Positions 18,117 through 26,817 of a DNA stretch of 64,000 nt are shown one piece after another. Both the position numbers and the translations under genes were made by a program. Each line of letters begins with the position of its first letter. Within the stretch, counting starts at the first letter, position 1. Source of the DNA: Paracoccus tibetensis (GTDB lineage Bacteria; Pseudomonadota; Alphaproteobacteria; Rhodobacterales; Rhodobacteraceae); NCBI RefSeq assembly GCF_900102505.1, contig NZ_FMVT01000005.1, positions 248,001 through 312,000 on the forward strand, read 5' to 3'. The notes beneath the pieces were generated by a model. That model searched no databases, was not told the origin of the DNA, and worked only from the letters and a program-made list of their open reading frames with translations.

Positions 18117-18180
18117 TTCGTCGTTCCGGGCGCCGCATGCGTGGCGGCGCCGGATTGGGTATTTGAGCAACGGAGAAGGG

Positions 18181-20763
18181 CTACTCGGCGGCGATCCTGG
18201 GCTGGTGCTGCGCCAGGAGGGCGGCGAGTTCGGGGCGGCAGGAGCCGCAATTCGTGCCGGCGCCGAGGGCGGTGCCGATGGCGGCGACGCTGGTGGCCTC
18301 GCCCGTGGCGATGGCGGCGCGGATCTGGTTCAGGCCGACGTTCAGGCAGGCGCAGACGGTGGGGCCGGGATCGGGGCGGTCCGCGCCGGGCTGGCCGGCG
18401 AGGATGGCGGGGTCGGGCTGGGTCAGGGCGGCGCGGAGGTGGCTGCGGGAAAGCGGGATCGGTTGCGGCGCGATGAAGAGCGCGCCGGTAAGGCGGGCAC
18501 CTAGGGTGAAGGCGAAGCGAGCGATGCCGCGGGAGGGATCGCGCAGCTCGCTCGTGGGGGCGGCGCCGAAGAGGGTTTCGGCGAGGGCGCGGGGGTCTTC
18601 TGCTGCGGTGCCGGCGAGTTCGTATTGCTGGCCGCCTTCAATGCTGGCTTTGGCCCAGTAGGCGCAGGTCAGGTGGAGGGGGGCGGCGCTGATGGCGTAG
18701 CCGAACCAGTCGGCGCGGAAGGGGCGGATGGCGACAGCGGCGGACTTGCTGGCGGGCTGGCCCGAGACGGGGTCGGTGAGGCCGGGGATGAGCGCGTCGA
18801 TGCGGCCTGAGGGGGCGGTCTCACCGGTCCAGTGGATCGGGGCGAAGGGGTGGCCAGGCTGGACCTTCGGGGTGATGAGGGTGCGGAGGATGGCGGTGCC
18901 GTTCTCGCTGGTGACCTCGGCGAGGGAGGCGGGGGCGAGGCCGAGGCGCAGAGCGTCCTCGGGGTGGATCTCAAGGAAGGGTTCGGCGAGGTGCTGGTTC
19001 AGGCGCGGAGCGAGGCCGGTGCGGGTCATCGTGTGCCACTGGTCGCGGATGCGGCCGGTGTTGAGGCGGAAGGGCGCGGAGTCCGCCACGCGTGCGCTGA
19101 CCGGGATCATCCGCGCGCGGCCACTAGGCGTGTGGAATCTGCCCGTGGCAAAGAACCGGCCGCCTTTCTGGCGGTGGTTTTGCGGCCAGAGGGTGGGGGT
19201 CAGGGTCTCGTAGTCGGCGGTGGCGAGATCCGAGATGTCGAAATCGCTGCCGAGGGCGCCGGCAACGCCTGACAGGGCGGCGTGTTCGGCGAAGATCTGG
19301 GTCGGGGTGGTCCAGTCGAAGCCCGTGAACCCCATGCGGCGGGCGACTTGCGCGAGTTGCCACCAGTCGGGGCGGGCCTCGCCGGGCGGCGGCAGCGCGG
19401 CGCGCTGGCGGCTGATGAGGCGCTCGGAATTGGTGACGGTGCCGTCCTTTTCGCCCCAGGCGGTCGAAGGGAGGAGGACCTTGGCAAGGCGGGCGGTGTC
19501 GGTGTCGGGCCAAGTCTCGGAGACGACGGTGAAGTCGCAATTGGCGATGGCGCGGGCGACGCGGTCAGCCTCGGGCATGGTGACGGCGGGGTTGGTGTGA
19601 ATGATCCAGAGGGCCTTGATGCGGCCATCCTCCACCGCGCGGAACATGTCGACGGCCTTGAGGCCGGGGCTGGTCGCCATGCGGGGGGCGTTCCAGAACG
19701 CGCCGACGGCGGCGCGGTGGGCGGGGTTCTCCAGCTCCAGGTGGCAGGCGAGCATGTTGGCGAGGCCGCCGACCTCGCGCCCGCCCATGGCATTGGGCTG
19801 GCCGGTGACGGAGAACGGCCCCGTGCCGGGGCGGCCGATGCGGCCGGTGGCGAGGTGGCAGTTGAGGATGGCGTTGACCTTGTCGGTGCCGCTGTCCGAT
19901 TGGTTGATGCCTTGGGAATAGACGGTGACGGTCTTGTCGGTCGCGGCCCAGAGGTCGAGGAACTGCTGGAGTAGATCGGGGGCCAGCCCGGTATCTTCGG
20001 GGCGGCTGGCGCGGGCGGCGGTCAGCGCGGCATCAAGGCCGGTGACATGGGGCAGGAAGGTGGCGCTGGTGCGGGCGGTGTCGTGCAGGTGGCAGAGGAG
20101 GAGGTTGAAGAGGTGGCCGTCGGCGCCGGGGGCGAGGGGCAGGTGCAGGTCCGCATCCTCGCAGGTGGCGGTGCGGCGAGGGTCGATGACGACGATCTTC
20201 ATCTGCGGCCGGGCGGCGCGGGCGGCCAGCAGGCGCTGGTGCAGGACCGGGTGGCACCAGGCGAGGTTTGAGCCTGTCAGGACGACCAGATCGGCCAGTT
20301 CCAGATCCTCGTAGAGGCCGGGGACGGTGTCGGTGCCGAAAGCGCGGCGGTGGCCGGCGACCGATGAGGCCATGCAGAGGCGGGAGTTCGTGTCGATATT
20401 GGCGCTGCCGATGAAGCCCTTCATCAGCTTGTTGGCGACGTAGTAGTCCTCGGTCAGGAGTTGGCCGGAGACATACAGGGCCACGCTGTCAGCCCCGTGC
20501 TGGGCGATAGCGTCGGTGAAGCGGTCGGCGATGAGGTCGAGGGCCTGGGTCCAGGGCGCGTCGGTGCCGTGGATGCGGGGGGTGAGGAGGCGGCCTTGGG
20601 TGCTGACGGTCTCGCCAAGGGCGGCGCCCTTGACGCAGAGGCGGCCCCGGTTCGCCGGGTGGACGGGGTCGCCCTTGATGGTCAGGCCCCCCTGCCCGTC
20701 CGGGGTCGCCAGCACGCCGCAGCCGACGCCGCAATAGGGGCATGTGGTGCGGACCGGGTTCAT
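18181..20763 (-). CDS. nasA: assimilatory nitrate reductase catalytic subunit
   Basis: Cytoplasmic molybdenum enzyme reducing nitrate to nitrite. The 860-residue protein starts with a 4Fe-4S motif (CPYCGVGCGVLA at about 8-19, then GRLCVKG) and continues with the bis-MGD oxidoreductase domains (TNSRLCMASSVAGHRRAFG, GQPNAMGGREVGGLA, and the dinucleotide-binding C-terminal part). The last about 60 residues are an extra [2Fe-2S] BFD-like domain with CACLN and NCGSCRPEL, as in many NasA proteins. No signal peptide. The start overlaps the nirD stop (ATGA). This gene is the last of the nitrate operon. Confidence 0.95.
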   Translation of the reverse strand: MNPVRTTCPYCGVGCGVLATPDGQGGLTIKGDPVHPANRGRLCVKGAALGETVSTQGRLLTPRIHGTDAPWTQALDLIADRFTDAIAQHGADSVALYVSGQLLTEDYYVANKLMKGFIGSANIDTNSRLCMASSVAGHRRAFGTDTVPGLYEDLELADLVVLTGSNLAWCHPVLHQRLLAARAARPQMKIVVIDPRRTATCEDADLHLPLAPGADGHLFNLLLCHLHDTARTSATFLPHVTGLDAALTAARASRPEDTGLAPDLLQQFLDLWAATDKTVTVYSQGINQSDSGTDKVNAILNCHLATGRIGRPGTGPFSVTGQPNAMGGREVGGLANMLACHLELENPAHRAAVGAFWNAPRMATSPGLKAVDMFRAVEDGRIKALWIIHTNPAVTMPEADRVARAIANCDFTVVSETWPDTDTARLAKVLLPSTAWGEKDGTVTNSERLISRQRAALPPPGEARPDWWQLAQVARRMGFTGFDWTTPTQIFAEHAALSGVAGALGSDFDISDLATADYETLTPTLWPQNHRQKGGRFFATGRFHTPSGRARMIPVSARVADSAPFRLNTGRIRDQWHTMTRTGLAPRLNQHLAEPFLEIHPEDALRLGLAPASLAEVTSENGTAILRTLITPKVQPGHPFAPIHWTGETAPSGRIDALIPGLTDPVSGQPASKSAAVAIRPFRADWFGYAISAAPLHLTCAYWAKASIEGGQQYELAGTAAEDPRALAETLFGAAPTSELRDPSRGIARFAFTLGARLTGALFIAPQPIPLSRSHLRAALTQPDPAILAGQPGADRPDPGPTVCACLNVGLNQIRAAIATGEATSVAAIGTALGAGTNCGSCRPELAALLAQHQPRIAAE

Positions 20764-21089
20764 GCCGCCCTGCGGGAGAGGAAGGCAGCGTCGAGGAGGA
20801 TGCGGCCGTTCTGGACCCGCACCGCGTAGGTGGCGACGCGGCCGTCGTCGGCGCCTTGGGCCTCGCCCGTCGCCATGTCGAAGACCCAGTTGTGCAGGGG
20901 GCAGGTGACGGAGGTGCCGTGGACGATGCCTTCGGAGAGGGGGCCGCCCTTGTGAGGGCAGCGGTCGTCGAGGGCGAAGACCTGATCGGTGGCGGTGCGG
21001 AAAATGGCGACGCAGCCTTGGGGGGTGCGGACGACGCGGGCACCTTCGCGCGGGATGTCGCTGAGGGCGGCGATGTCGATGAGGTTCAT
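20760..21089 (-). CDS. nirD: nitrite reductase small subunit (Rieske protein)
   Basis: A 109-residue Rieske [2Fe-2S] protein that partners NirB. The cluster ligands are Cys-His in CPHKGG and Cys-His in TCPLHNWVFD. In Paracoccus the equivalent protein (NasG) also passes electrons to the nitrate reductase. The ATG at 21089 lies 11 bases after the nirB stop, and the stop overlaps the nasA start by four bases, so all three reductase genes are coupled. Confidence 0.94.
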   Translation of the reverse strand: MNLIDIAALSDIPREGARVVRTPQGCVAIFRTATDQVFALDDRCPHKGGPLSEGIVHGTSVTCPLHNWVFDMATGEAQGADDGRVATYAVRVQNGRILLDAAFLSRRAA

Positions 21090-21100
21090 GGCGTTTCCAA

Positions 21101-23530
21101 TCACTCTGCGGCCCTGAGGGTCAGGTCGGCGACGGGGGACCATTCCGCCGGGCGGGCGGCGTGGTCTGCCCAGGGATCGGCCTGGTAGACCGACTGGCTC
21201 AGCATGAAGCGGTCGTAGAGGGCCGCGCGGGTCGCCGGATCGGCCACCTGTTCTCGGCACCAGTCGAGGCCGACCTTGTCCACCCACTTGTAGATGCGGT
21301 GCAGGTAGCGGGCGTTCTCGCGGTAGAGCTGAACGAAGGCGGCGGTGACCTCGCAGACCTCGTCCTCGGTCGCGACGGTCAGCAGGGGGACCGTCTCGCG
21401 CACGTCCATGCCGGCGGCGCCGGCGACGCTGATCTGGAAGCCGCTGTCCACGCAGACGATGCCGATGTCCTTGCAGGTCGCCTCGGCGCAGTTGCGGGGG
21501 CAGCCCGAGACGCCCAGCTTGACCTTGGCCGGGGTCCATGAGCCCCAGAGCAGCTGTTCCAGCCGGATGCCGAGGCCGGTCGAATCCTGCGTGCCGAAGC
21601 GGCAGAACTGCTGGCCGACGCAGGTTTTCACCGTGCGGAGACCCTTGGCATAGGCGTGGCCCGAGACCATGCCGGCGTCGTTCAGGTCGGACCAGATCGC
21701 GGGCAGGTCCTCTTTGCGCACGCCCAGCAGGTCGATGCGCTGGCCGCCGGTGACCTTGACCATCGGCACGTTGTAACGGTCGGCGGCGTCCGCGATGGCG
21801 CGCAGTTCGGCGGGGGTGGTGACGCCGCCCCACATGCGCGGCACGACGGAATAGGTGCCGTCCTTCTGGATGTTGGCGTGGTTGCGTTCATTGACGAAGC
21901 GGCTCTGGCGGTCGTCGCGGTAATCCAGCGGCCAGTCGGACAGCAGGTAGTAGTTCAGCGCCGGGCGGCAGGAGGCGCAGCCGCCGACGGTGGTCCAGCC
22001 CAGCTCCTGCATCACCGCCGGAATCGACTTGAGGCCCATCGACTTGATCAGGCGGCGCACGTCCTCGTGCGTGTGATCGGTGCACTTGCACATGGGCGGG
22101 TTGGCGTTGGCCGCGAAGCCGTCGCCGAGGGTGAGGGCCATGACCTGCTCCACCAGCCCGGTGCAGGTGCCGCAGGAGGCGCTCGCCTTGGTCAGGCCGC
22201 GCACCGCGTCGAGGGTGTTGGCGCCGCCCTGAATGGCGGCGGTGATGGTTCCTTTGCAGACGCCGTTGCAGCCGCAGATCTCCGCCTCAGGCGGCAAGGC
22301 TGCAACGGCCGCCAGAGGGTCCGCTTGGGCACCTCCGGCGAAAGCGGGTCCGAAGATGAGGGTGTCGCGGCCTTCGGTCACGTCGGCGCCGCTGCGGATC
22401 TTGTCGAAGAACCACGCGCCATCGGCGGTATCGCCGTACATGACGGCGCCGATCAGGCGCTCGCCTTCCAGGATCAGGCGCTTGTAGATGCCGCGGCCGG
22501 GGTCGCGGAAGACGATGTCCTCGCGGCCGGGGGCGTCGGCGAAATCGCCGGCGCTGAAGAGGTCGCAGCCAGTGACCTTCAGCTTCGTGGCGGTCTGGAC
22601 GGGCTTGAAGGCGGCGCCCTGCCGCGCCAGCGTCGCGGCCAGCACCTTGGCCTGGTCGTAGAGCGGGGCGACGAGGCCGAAGAGCTGGCCGTCATGTTCG
22701 GTGCATTCGCCAAGCGCGTAGATGGCAGGGTCTGAGGTCTGAAGCTGATCGTTCACGGTGATGCCGCGCGCAACTTCGAGGCCGGCATCGTTCGCCAGCC
22801 GCGTTTCGGGGCGGATGCCGACGGCCATGCAGACGAGGTCGGCGGGGTAGACGGTGCCGTCTTCCAGCAGCACGGCCTCGACGCGGTCCTCGCCAAGGAT
22901 GGCCTTGGTGGCGCCCTTGCAGTGGATGCGGATGCCGCGCTTCTCGAGGTCCTTTTGCAGCAGGTAGCCGGCGGCGGGGTCCAATTGACGCTCCATCAGG
23001 TGGCCCATCAGGTGGATCACCGTCACCTCGGCCCCGCGCGCGGCCATCCCGGCGGCGGCTTCGAGGCCCAGAAGGCCGCCGCCGATCACCACGGCCTTCG
23101 CGCCGGGGCGGGAGGCGGTGATCATGGCGTTCGTGTCTTCGAGGTCGCGGTAGGAGACGACGCCGGGCAGCTTGTGGCCGGGGACCGGGATGATGAAGGG
23201 GGCCGAGCCGGTGGCGATGACCAGCGCGTCATAAGGGACAGCGCCGTTCTTGCCGTGGACGACTTGCGCCTCTCGGTCGATCAGCGTGACGGCTTCGCCG
23301 AAGCGGGTGGCGACGCCTTGGGCCTGGTACCACGCTTCGTCATGGGTGACGATCTGCTCGTAGGTCTTCTCGCCGGACAGGACCGGGGAGAGCATCAGGC
23401 GGTTGTAGTTGCCGCGCGGCTCGGCGTTGAAGAGGGTGACGGTGTAGGCGCCGGGGGCGGTCTCGAACAGATGCTCCAGCATCCGGCCCGAGGCCATGCC
23501 CGCGCCGATGACGACGAGGTTCTTTGTCAT
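21101..23530 (-). CDS. nirB: assimilatory nitrite reductase [NAD(P)H] large subunit
   Basis: Reduces nitrite to ammonium with NAD(P)H in the cytoplasm. The 809-residue protein has an N-terminal FAD domain (VVIGAGMASGRMLEHL at about 5-20) and an NAD(P)H site (VVIGGGLLGLEAAAGMAARG at about 148-167). The middle has BFD-type cysteine pairs (CGCNGVCKG with CGTC; CKC with CASC). The C-terminal sirohaem/4Fe-4S domain has TCVGQQFCRFG and SGCPRNCAEATCKD. ATG at 23530; a start 39 bases upstream would add residues not seen in the family. It lies four bases after the ABC ATPase gene. Confidence 0.96.
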   Translation of the reverse strand: MTKNLVVIGAGMASGRMLEHLFETAPGAYTVTLFNAEPRGNYNRLMLSPVLSGEKTYEQIVTHDEAWYQAQGVATRFGEAVTLIDREAQVVHGKNGAVPYDALVIATGSAPFIIPVPGHKLPGVVSYRDLEDTNAMITASRPGAKAVVIGGGLLGLEAAAGMAARGAEVTVIHLMGHLMERQLDPAAGYLLQKDLEKRGIRIHCKGATKAILGEDRVEAVLLEDGTVYPADLVCMAVGIRPETRLANDAGLEVARGITVNDQLQTSDPAIYALGECTEHDGQLFGLVAPLYDQAKVLAATLARQGAAFKPVQTATKLKVTGCDLFSAGDFADAPGREDIVFRDPGRGIYKRLILEGERLIGAVMYGDTADGAWFFDKIRSGADVTEGRDTLIFGPAFAGGAQADPLAAVAALPPEAEICGCNGVCKGTITAAIQGGANTLDAVRGLTKASASCGTCTGLVEQVMALTLGDGFAANANPPMCKCTDHTHEDVRRLIKSMGLKSIPAVMQELGWTTVGGCASCRPALNYYLLSDWPLDYRDDRQSRFVNERNHANIQKDGTYSVVPRMWGGVTTPAELRAIADAADRYNVPMVKVTGGQRIDLLGVRKEDLPAIWSDLNDAGMVSGHAYAKGLRTVKTCVGQQFCRFGTQDSTGLGIRLEQLLWGSWTPAKVKLGVSGCPRNCAEATCKDIGIVCVDSGFQISVAGAAGMDVRETVPLLTVATEDEVCEVTAAFVQLYRENARYLHRIYKWVDKVGLDWCREQVADPATRAALYDRFMLSQSVYQADPWADHAARPAEWSPVADLTLRAAE

Positions 23531-23534
23531 GGGC

Positions 23535-24332
23535 TTACTCCGCCGCTTCCACGAAGCGGTGACGTTCATAGAGGAAGCGCAGCACGGCCTCGCGCGCGCG
23601 GACGTAATCGGGATGGCTGGCCAGCCGGATGCGGTCCCGGGGACGGGCCAGCGGCACCTCCAGCACCTCGCCCACGGTGGCGGCGGGGCCGTTGGTCAGC
23701 ATCACGATGCGGTCGGCCAGAAGCACGGCCTCGTCCACGTCATGGGTGATCATGATCATGGTGTTGCCGAGGCGGGCGTGGATCTCCATCACCGCGTCCT
23801 GAAGATGGGCGCGGGTGAGGGCGTCGAGGGCGCCGAACGGCTCGTCCAGCAGCAGCAGCTTCGGCTCCATCGCCAGGGCGCGAGCGATGCCGACGCGCTG
23901 CTTCATGCCGCCCGACAGCTCGCCCGGCCGCTTGTGGGCGGCATGGCCCATCTGCACCAGATCGAGGTTCTGCATGATCCAGTCGTGACGCTCGGCCTTG
24001 GTCTTGGTGCGGCCGAAGACCTTCTGCACCCCCATCTTCACGTTGTCATAGACGCTGAGCCAAGGCAGCAGGCTGTGGTTCTGAAAGACCACGGCGCGGT
24101 CGGGACCAGGGGCGTTCACCTCGCGCCCCTCCAGGATGATCCCGCCCGAGGTGGTCTCGGTCAGCCCGGCGATCATGTTCAGAAGCGTGGACTTGCCGCA
24201 GCCGGAATGGCCGATGACGGACACGAACTCGCCCTTGGCGATGTCGAGCCGCACGTCCTGCAGCACGACATTCTCGCGGCCCCCCGAGGCGGGGAAGGTC
24301 TTTCCGGCGTGGTCGATCTTGAGATAGCTCAT
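23535..24332 (-). CDS. nrtD: nitrate ABC transporter ATP-binding protein
   Basis: ATPase of an NrtABD/SsuABC-type importer, 265 residues. Walker [12 protein letters not shown] at about 42-52, Q-loop [12 protein letters not shown], signature [15 protein letters not shown], Walker [17 protein letters not shown] and switch His in MITHDVDEA are all intact. SHSLLPWL-type Q-loops and the short length fit nitrate/sulfonate/taurine importers. Assignment to nitrate rests on the neighbours nrtA, nrtB and nirB. It drives uptake across the inner membrane. Confidence 0.92.
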   Translation of the reverse strand: MSYLKIDHAGKTFPASGGRENVVLQDVRLDIAKGEFVSVIGHSGCGKSTLLNMIAGLTETTSGGIILEGREVNAPGPDRAVVFQNHSLLPWLSVYDNVKMGVQKVFGRTKTKAERHDWIMQNLDLVQMGHAAHKRPGELSGGMKQRVGIARALAMEPKLLLLDEPFGALDALTRAHLQDAVMEIHARLGNTMIMITHDVDEAVLLADRIVMLTNGPAATVGEVLEVPLARPRDRIRLASHPDYVRAREAVLRFLYERHRFVEAAE

Positions 24333-24342
24333 GGTGTCCTCC

Positions 24343-25233
24343 TCAGACCGTGGTGCCGCGGCTGACCTTGGCGCCGATGAAGGCGACCAGGCGGTCGAGC
24401 GCGAAGCCGGTGGCGCCGATGTAGAGCAGCGCGACGAAGATGTCGGTCAGCATGGAGCTGTTCCACGCGTCCCAGATGAAGAAGCCGATGCCCACGCCGC
24501 CGGTCAGCATCTCGGCCGCGACGATGGCGAGCCAGGCCAGCCCGACGCCGATGCGAAGGCCCGAGAAGATGTAGGGGGCGGCGGCCGGGACCATGATCTT
24601 CCAGAAGAATTCCAGCGGGCTGAGGCGCAGGACGGCGGCGACGTTGCGGTAGTCCTGCGGGATGGCGCGGACGCCGGCGGCGGTGTTGATGATGACGGGC
24701 CAGATCGCGGTGATGAAGATCACGAAGATGGCCGAGGGGCGGCTGTCCATGAAGGCGGCGAGGCTGATGGGCAGCCAGGCGAGCGGCGGGACCGTCCGCA
24801 GCACCTGGAACAGGGGATCGACGCCCCGCATCAGCCAGACGGACTGGCCGATCACCGCGCCGATGGCGATGCCGACGAAGGCGGCCAGGCCGAAGCCGAT
24901 GCCGACCCGCTCGAGCGAGGTCAGGACGCGCCAGCCGAGGCCCATGTCCTGCGTGCCCGCGACGTAGAAGGGTTGCAGGATCAGGTCGCCCGATTGCTGC
25001 CAGATCTCGACCGGCGAGGGCAAGGCCGCGCCGCCTTGAGCCAGTAGCAGCTGCCACAGGCCCAGCAGCGCCGCGACCACGAGGACCGGCGGCAGGACAT
25101 GGGTCAGCGCGGCCTGTCCGACGCGCTTCAGGCGGGCCCCGCCGCTGCGCGGGCGGGGGATGGTGTGGACGGTGGCGGCGGGCCGGGGGGCCGGCGCGGC
25201 GGCGGCGGGGCGCTTGAGGGCGGTGACGGTCAT
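24343..25233 (-). CDS. nrtB: nitrate ABC transporter permease
   Basis: Inner-membrane permease of 296 residues with about six membrane segments and the EAA-like cytoplasmic loop region around RNVAAVLRLSPLEFFWKI. The first about 45 residues are a Pro/Ala-rich cytoplasmic extension before the first helix (VLPPVLVVAALLGLWQLLLA). ATG at 25233 with GAGAGGGG five bases upstream; a GTG at 25248 is a weaker alternative. It sits between the binding protein and ATPase genes of the same importer. Confidence 0.92.
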   Translation of the reverse strand: MTVTALKRPAAAAPAPRPAATVHTIPRPRSGGARLKRVGQAALTHVLPPVLVVAALLGLWQLLLAQGGAALPSPVEIWQQSGDLILQPFYVAGTQDMGLGWRVLTSLERVGIGFGLAAFVGIAIGAVIGQSVWLMRGVDPLFQVLRTVPPLAWLPISLAAFMDSRPSAIFVIFITAIWPVIINTAAGVRAIPQDYRNVAAVLRLSPLEFFWKIMVPAAAPYIFSGLRIGVGLAWLAIVAAEMLTGGVGIGFFIWDAWNSSMLTDIFVALLYIGATGFALDRLVAFIGAKVSRGTTV

Positions 25234-25244
25234 CGCGGCCCCTC

Positions 25245-26537
25245 TCACGCCATCGCCTTGATGGTCTGGGCGGCGAGATAACCCTCCGCGTCAGCCGGAT
25301 CGAAGGTCGTGCCGTCGAAGAAGGTCTCGGGTCCGCGGCTGTCGCCCTTGTCGCCGGTCTCGAGGCCGAGCGCGGCGGCCGCCTCGATCCAGAGGTCCGA
25401 GCGGTTGGTCTGATCGACCAGCGCGGCGGTGTCCAGATCGCCCGGCAGGTAGCCCCACCGCTTGTTCTCGGTGATGAACCACGTGTCCAGCGACTTCCAC
25501 GGGAAGGAGGCGCTGCCGTTCTCGCCCCAGAAGCGCATCGCGAGGTCGGGGCGGCTCTCTTCCCGGCCGTTGCCGTAGTTGATCTCGCCCTTGATGCGGG
25601 CGGCGATGTCGGCGACGGGGACGTTGTACCATTGCCGCTTCGAGAGGATCTGCGCCATCTCGTCCTTGTTGGCAGCCTCCTCGCACCACATCTGCGCCTC
25701 CATCACGGCCATCAGGATGGCGCGGGTGGCGTTGGGATTCGCGTCCACCCAATCGGCGCGCATGCCGAGGATCTTCTCGGGGTGGTTCGACCAGATCTCG
25801 CCGGTGGTGCAGGCGGTGAAGCCGATGCCCTGGTTCACCAGCTGCTCGTTCCAAGGCTCACCAACGCAGAAGGCCTCCATGTTGCCGACCTTCATGTTGG
25901 CGACCATCTGCGGGGGCGGGACGACGATCAGGTCGCATTCGGTCGTCGGATCGATCCCGCCGGCGGCCAGCCAGTAGCGCATCCACAGATCGTGCGTGCC
26001 GCCGGGGAAGGTCATCGCCACGGGGATCTCCTGCCCGGCGGCGCGGCGGGCGGCCCAGATCTCCTTGAGGGTGGCGCTGTCCAGGCCGACGCCGCTGTCG
26101 GCATAGGCCTGCGTGACCGAGATGCCTTGGCATTGCTCGTTCAGGGACAGGAGGTTGTACATCGGCAGCGGCTGGTTGTTCTGCGTGACCGTGCCGGTGG
26201 AATAGAGGTGCACCTTCGGCCGCAGGATGTGCCCGCCGTCGATCCCGCCGCCCGAGGAGCCGAGCGCCATGTTGTCGCGCGTGGCGCCCCAGCTGGCCTG
26301 CTTCTCGATCCGCATGTCGGTCATGCCGTGGGCGGCGAAGAAGCCTTTCTCCTGCGCGATGATCAGCGGCGCGCTGTCGGTCAGGGCGATGTAGCCAAGC
26401 GTGGCGCCGGTCGTCTCCAGCGCAGGGGTGGCGGCCCAGGCCCCGCCCGGCAGGGCCAGCCGGGCGGCGGCGGCGGTGGCCGCGACCGAGGCGGCGGATT
26501 TCAGGAAGCTGCGGCGGGTCGGCGTGATCAGGCTCAT
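25245..26537 (-). CDS. nrtA: nitrate ABC transporter substrate-binding protein (Tat signal)
   Basis: Periplasmic nitrate-binding protein, about 430 residues. It begins with a twin-arginine signal (TRRSFLKSAASVAATAA at about 7-23, cleavage after AWA). The CmpA/NrtA fold is apparent from TLGYIALTDSAPLIIAQEKGFF, FCVGEPWNEQLV and the C-terminal FDGTTFDPADAEGYL. The ATG at 26537 has AAGGA seven bases upstream. The frame is open farther upstream, but that part lies in the regulatory leader. First gene of the structural operon, under the attenuator just upstream. Confidence 0.93.
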   Translation of the reverse strand: MSLITPTRRSFLKSAASVAATAAAARLALPGGAWAATPALETTGATLGYIALTDSAPLIIAQEKGFFAAHGMTDMRIEKQASWGATRDNMALGSSGGGIDGGHILRPKVHLYSTGTVTQNNQPLPMYNLLSLNEQCQGISVTQAYADSGVGLDSATLKEIWAARRAAGQEIPVAMTFPGGTHDLWMRYWLAAGGIDPTTECDLIVVPPPQMVANMKVGNMEAFCVGEPWNEQLVNQGIGFTACTTGEIWSNHPEKILGMRADWVDANPNATRAILMAVMEAQMWCEEAANKDEMAQILSKRQWYNVPVADIAARIKGEINYGNGREESRPDLAMRFWGENGSASFPWKSLDTWFITENKRWGYLPGDLDTAALVDQTNRSDLWIEAAAALGLETGDKGDSRGPETFFDGTTFDPADAEGYLAAQTIKAMA

Positions 26538-26598
26538 CTGGCGATCCTTGGCGAGGCCCGGAGGGGGCCGGGGAATGGCGGGACGGCAACGGGCAAAA

Positions 26599-26639
26599 GC
26601 CACCTGCGCTTGCCCCTGAAGCGGGACATGCGTGGTGGC
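26599..26639 (-). terminator. attenuator terminator in the nrtA leader
   Basis: On the minus strand GCCACC (26639-26634) pairs with GGTGGC (26604-26599). Inner pairing includes CGC/GCG and CCC-GCTTCA-GGG, and it is followed directly by TTTT (26598-26595). It lies about 60 bases before the nrtA start and so would block the nitrate operon unless bypassed. Confidence 0.7.
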
Positions 26640-26661
26640 GTCGTTGCCGGGGATAGGAGGT

Positions 26662-26675
26662 CCGCAGCCTTGCGG
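26662..26675 (-). promoter_or_regulatory. ANTAR-type hexaloop hairpin
   Basis: The minus strand reads CCGC-AAGGCT-GCGG: a four-pair stem closing a six-base loop with A at position 1 and G at position 4, the two bases reported as conserved in ANTAR targets. ANTAR targets normally have two such hairpins. The best upstream candidate (GTG-CAAGGC-CAC) has the loop shifted by one base and is weaker. Confidence 0.5.
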
Positions 26676-26817
26676 AAGGTCGGTGGCCGAAGGCGCCGTT
26701 GCCCTGTGGCCTTGCACTAACCTTGAGGCACAGGAGGCGAATCGGTCAAGGACGGGGCAAGGGTTTTGCGGCGCCGTTCTTCGACTGCCGCGCAGGGCGG
26801 CGCGGCTGCCTGCAAAA

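Larger units (their letters stand above)
26538..26817 (-). promoter_or_regulatory. NasT-responsive leader region upstream of nrtA
   Basis: A 280-base gap between nasS and nrtA with no gene. Reading in the direction of transcription: a GC hairpin just after nasS (GCCGCGC/GCGCGGC with 6-base loop, 26787-26806), a possible -35 TTGACC (26749-26744) without a clear -10, a GTG-CAAGGC-CAC element near 26717-26728, the ANTAR-type hairpin at 26662-26675, the terminator hairpin at 26599-26639, and the nrtA Shine-Dalgarno. This order matches known leaders in which the ANTAR protein NasT prevents termination when nitrate releases it from NasS. The functional claim is inference from order and structure. 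Confidence 0.65.

Noticed and set aside
26717..26728. A second canonical ANTAR hairpin in the nrtA leader
   Set aside because: The three-pair GTG/CAC stem closes CAAGGC, where position 1 is C rather than A; kept only as a weak element in the leader entry.
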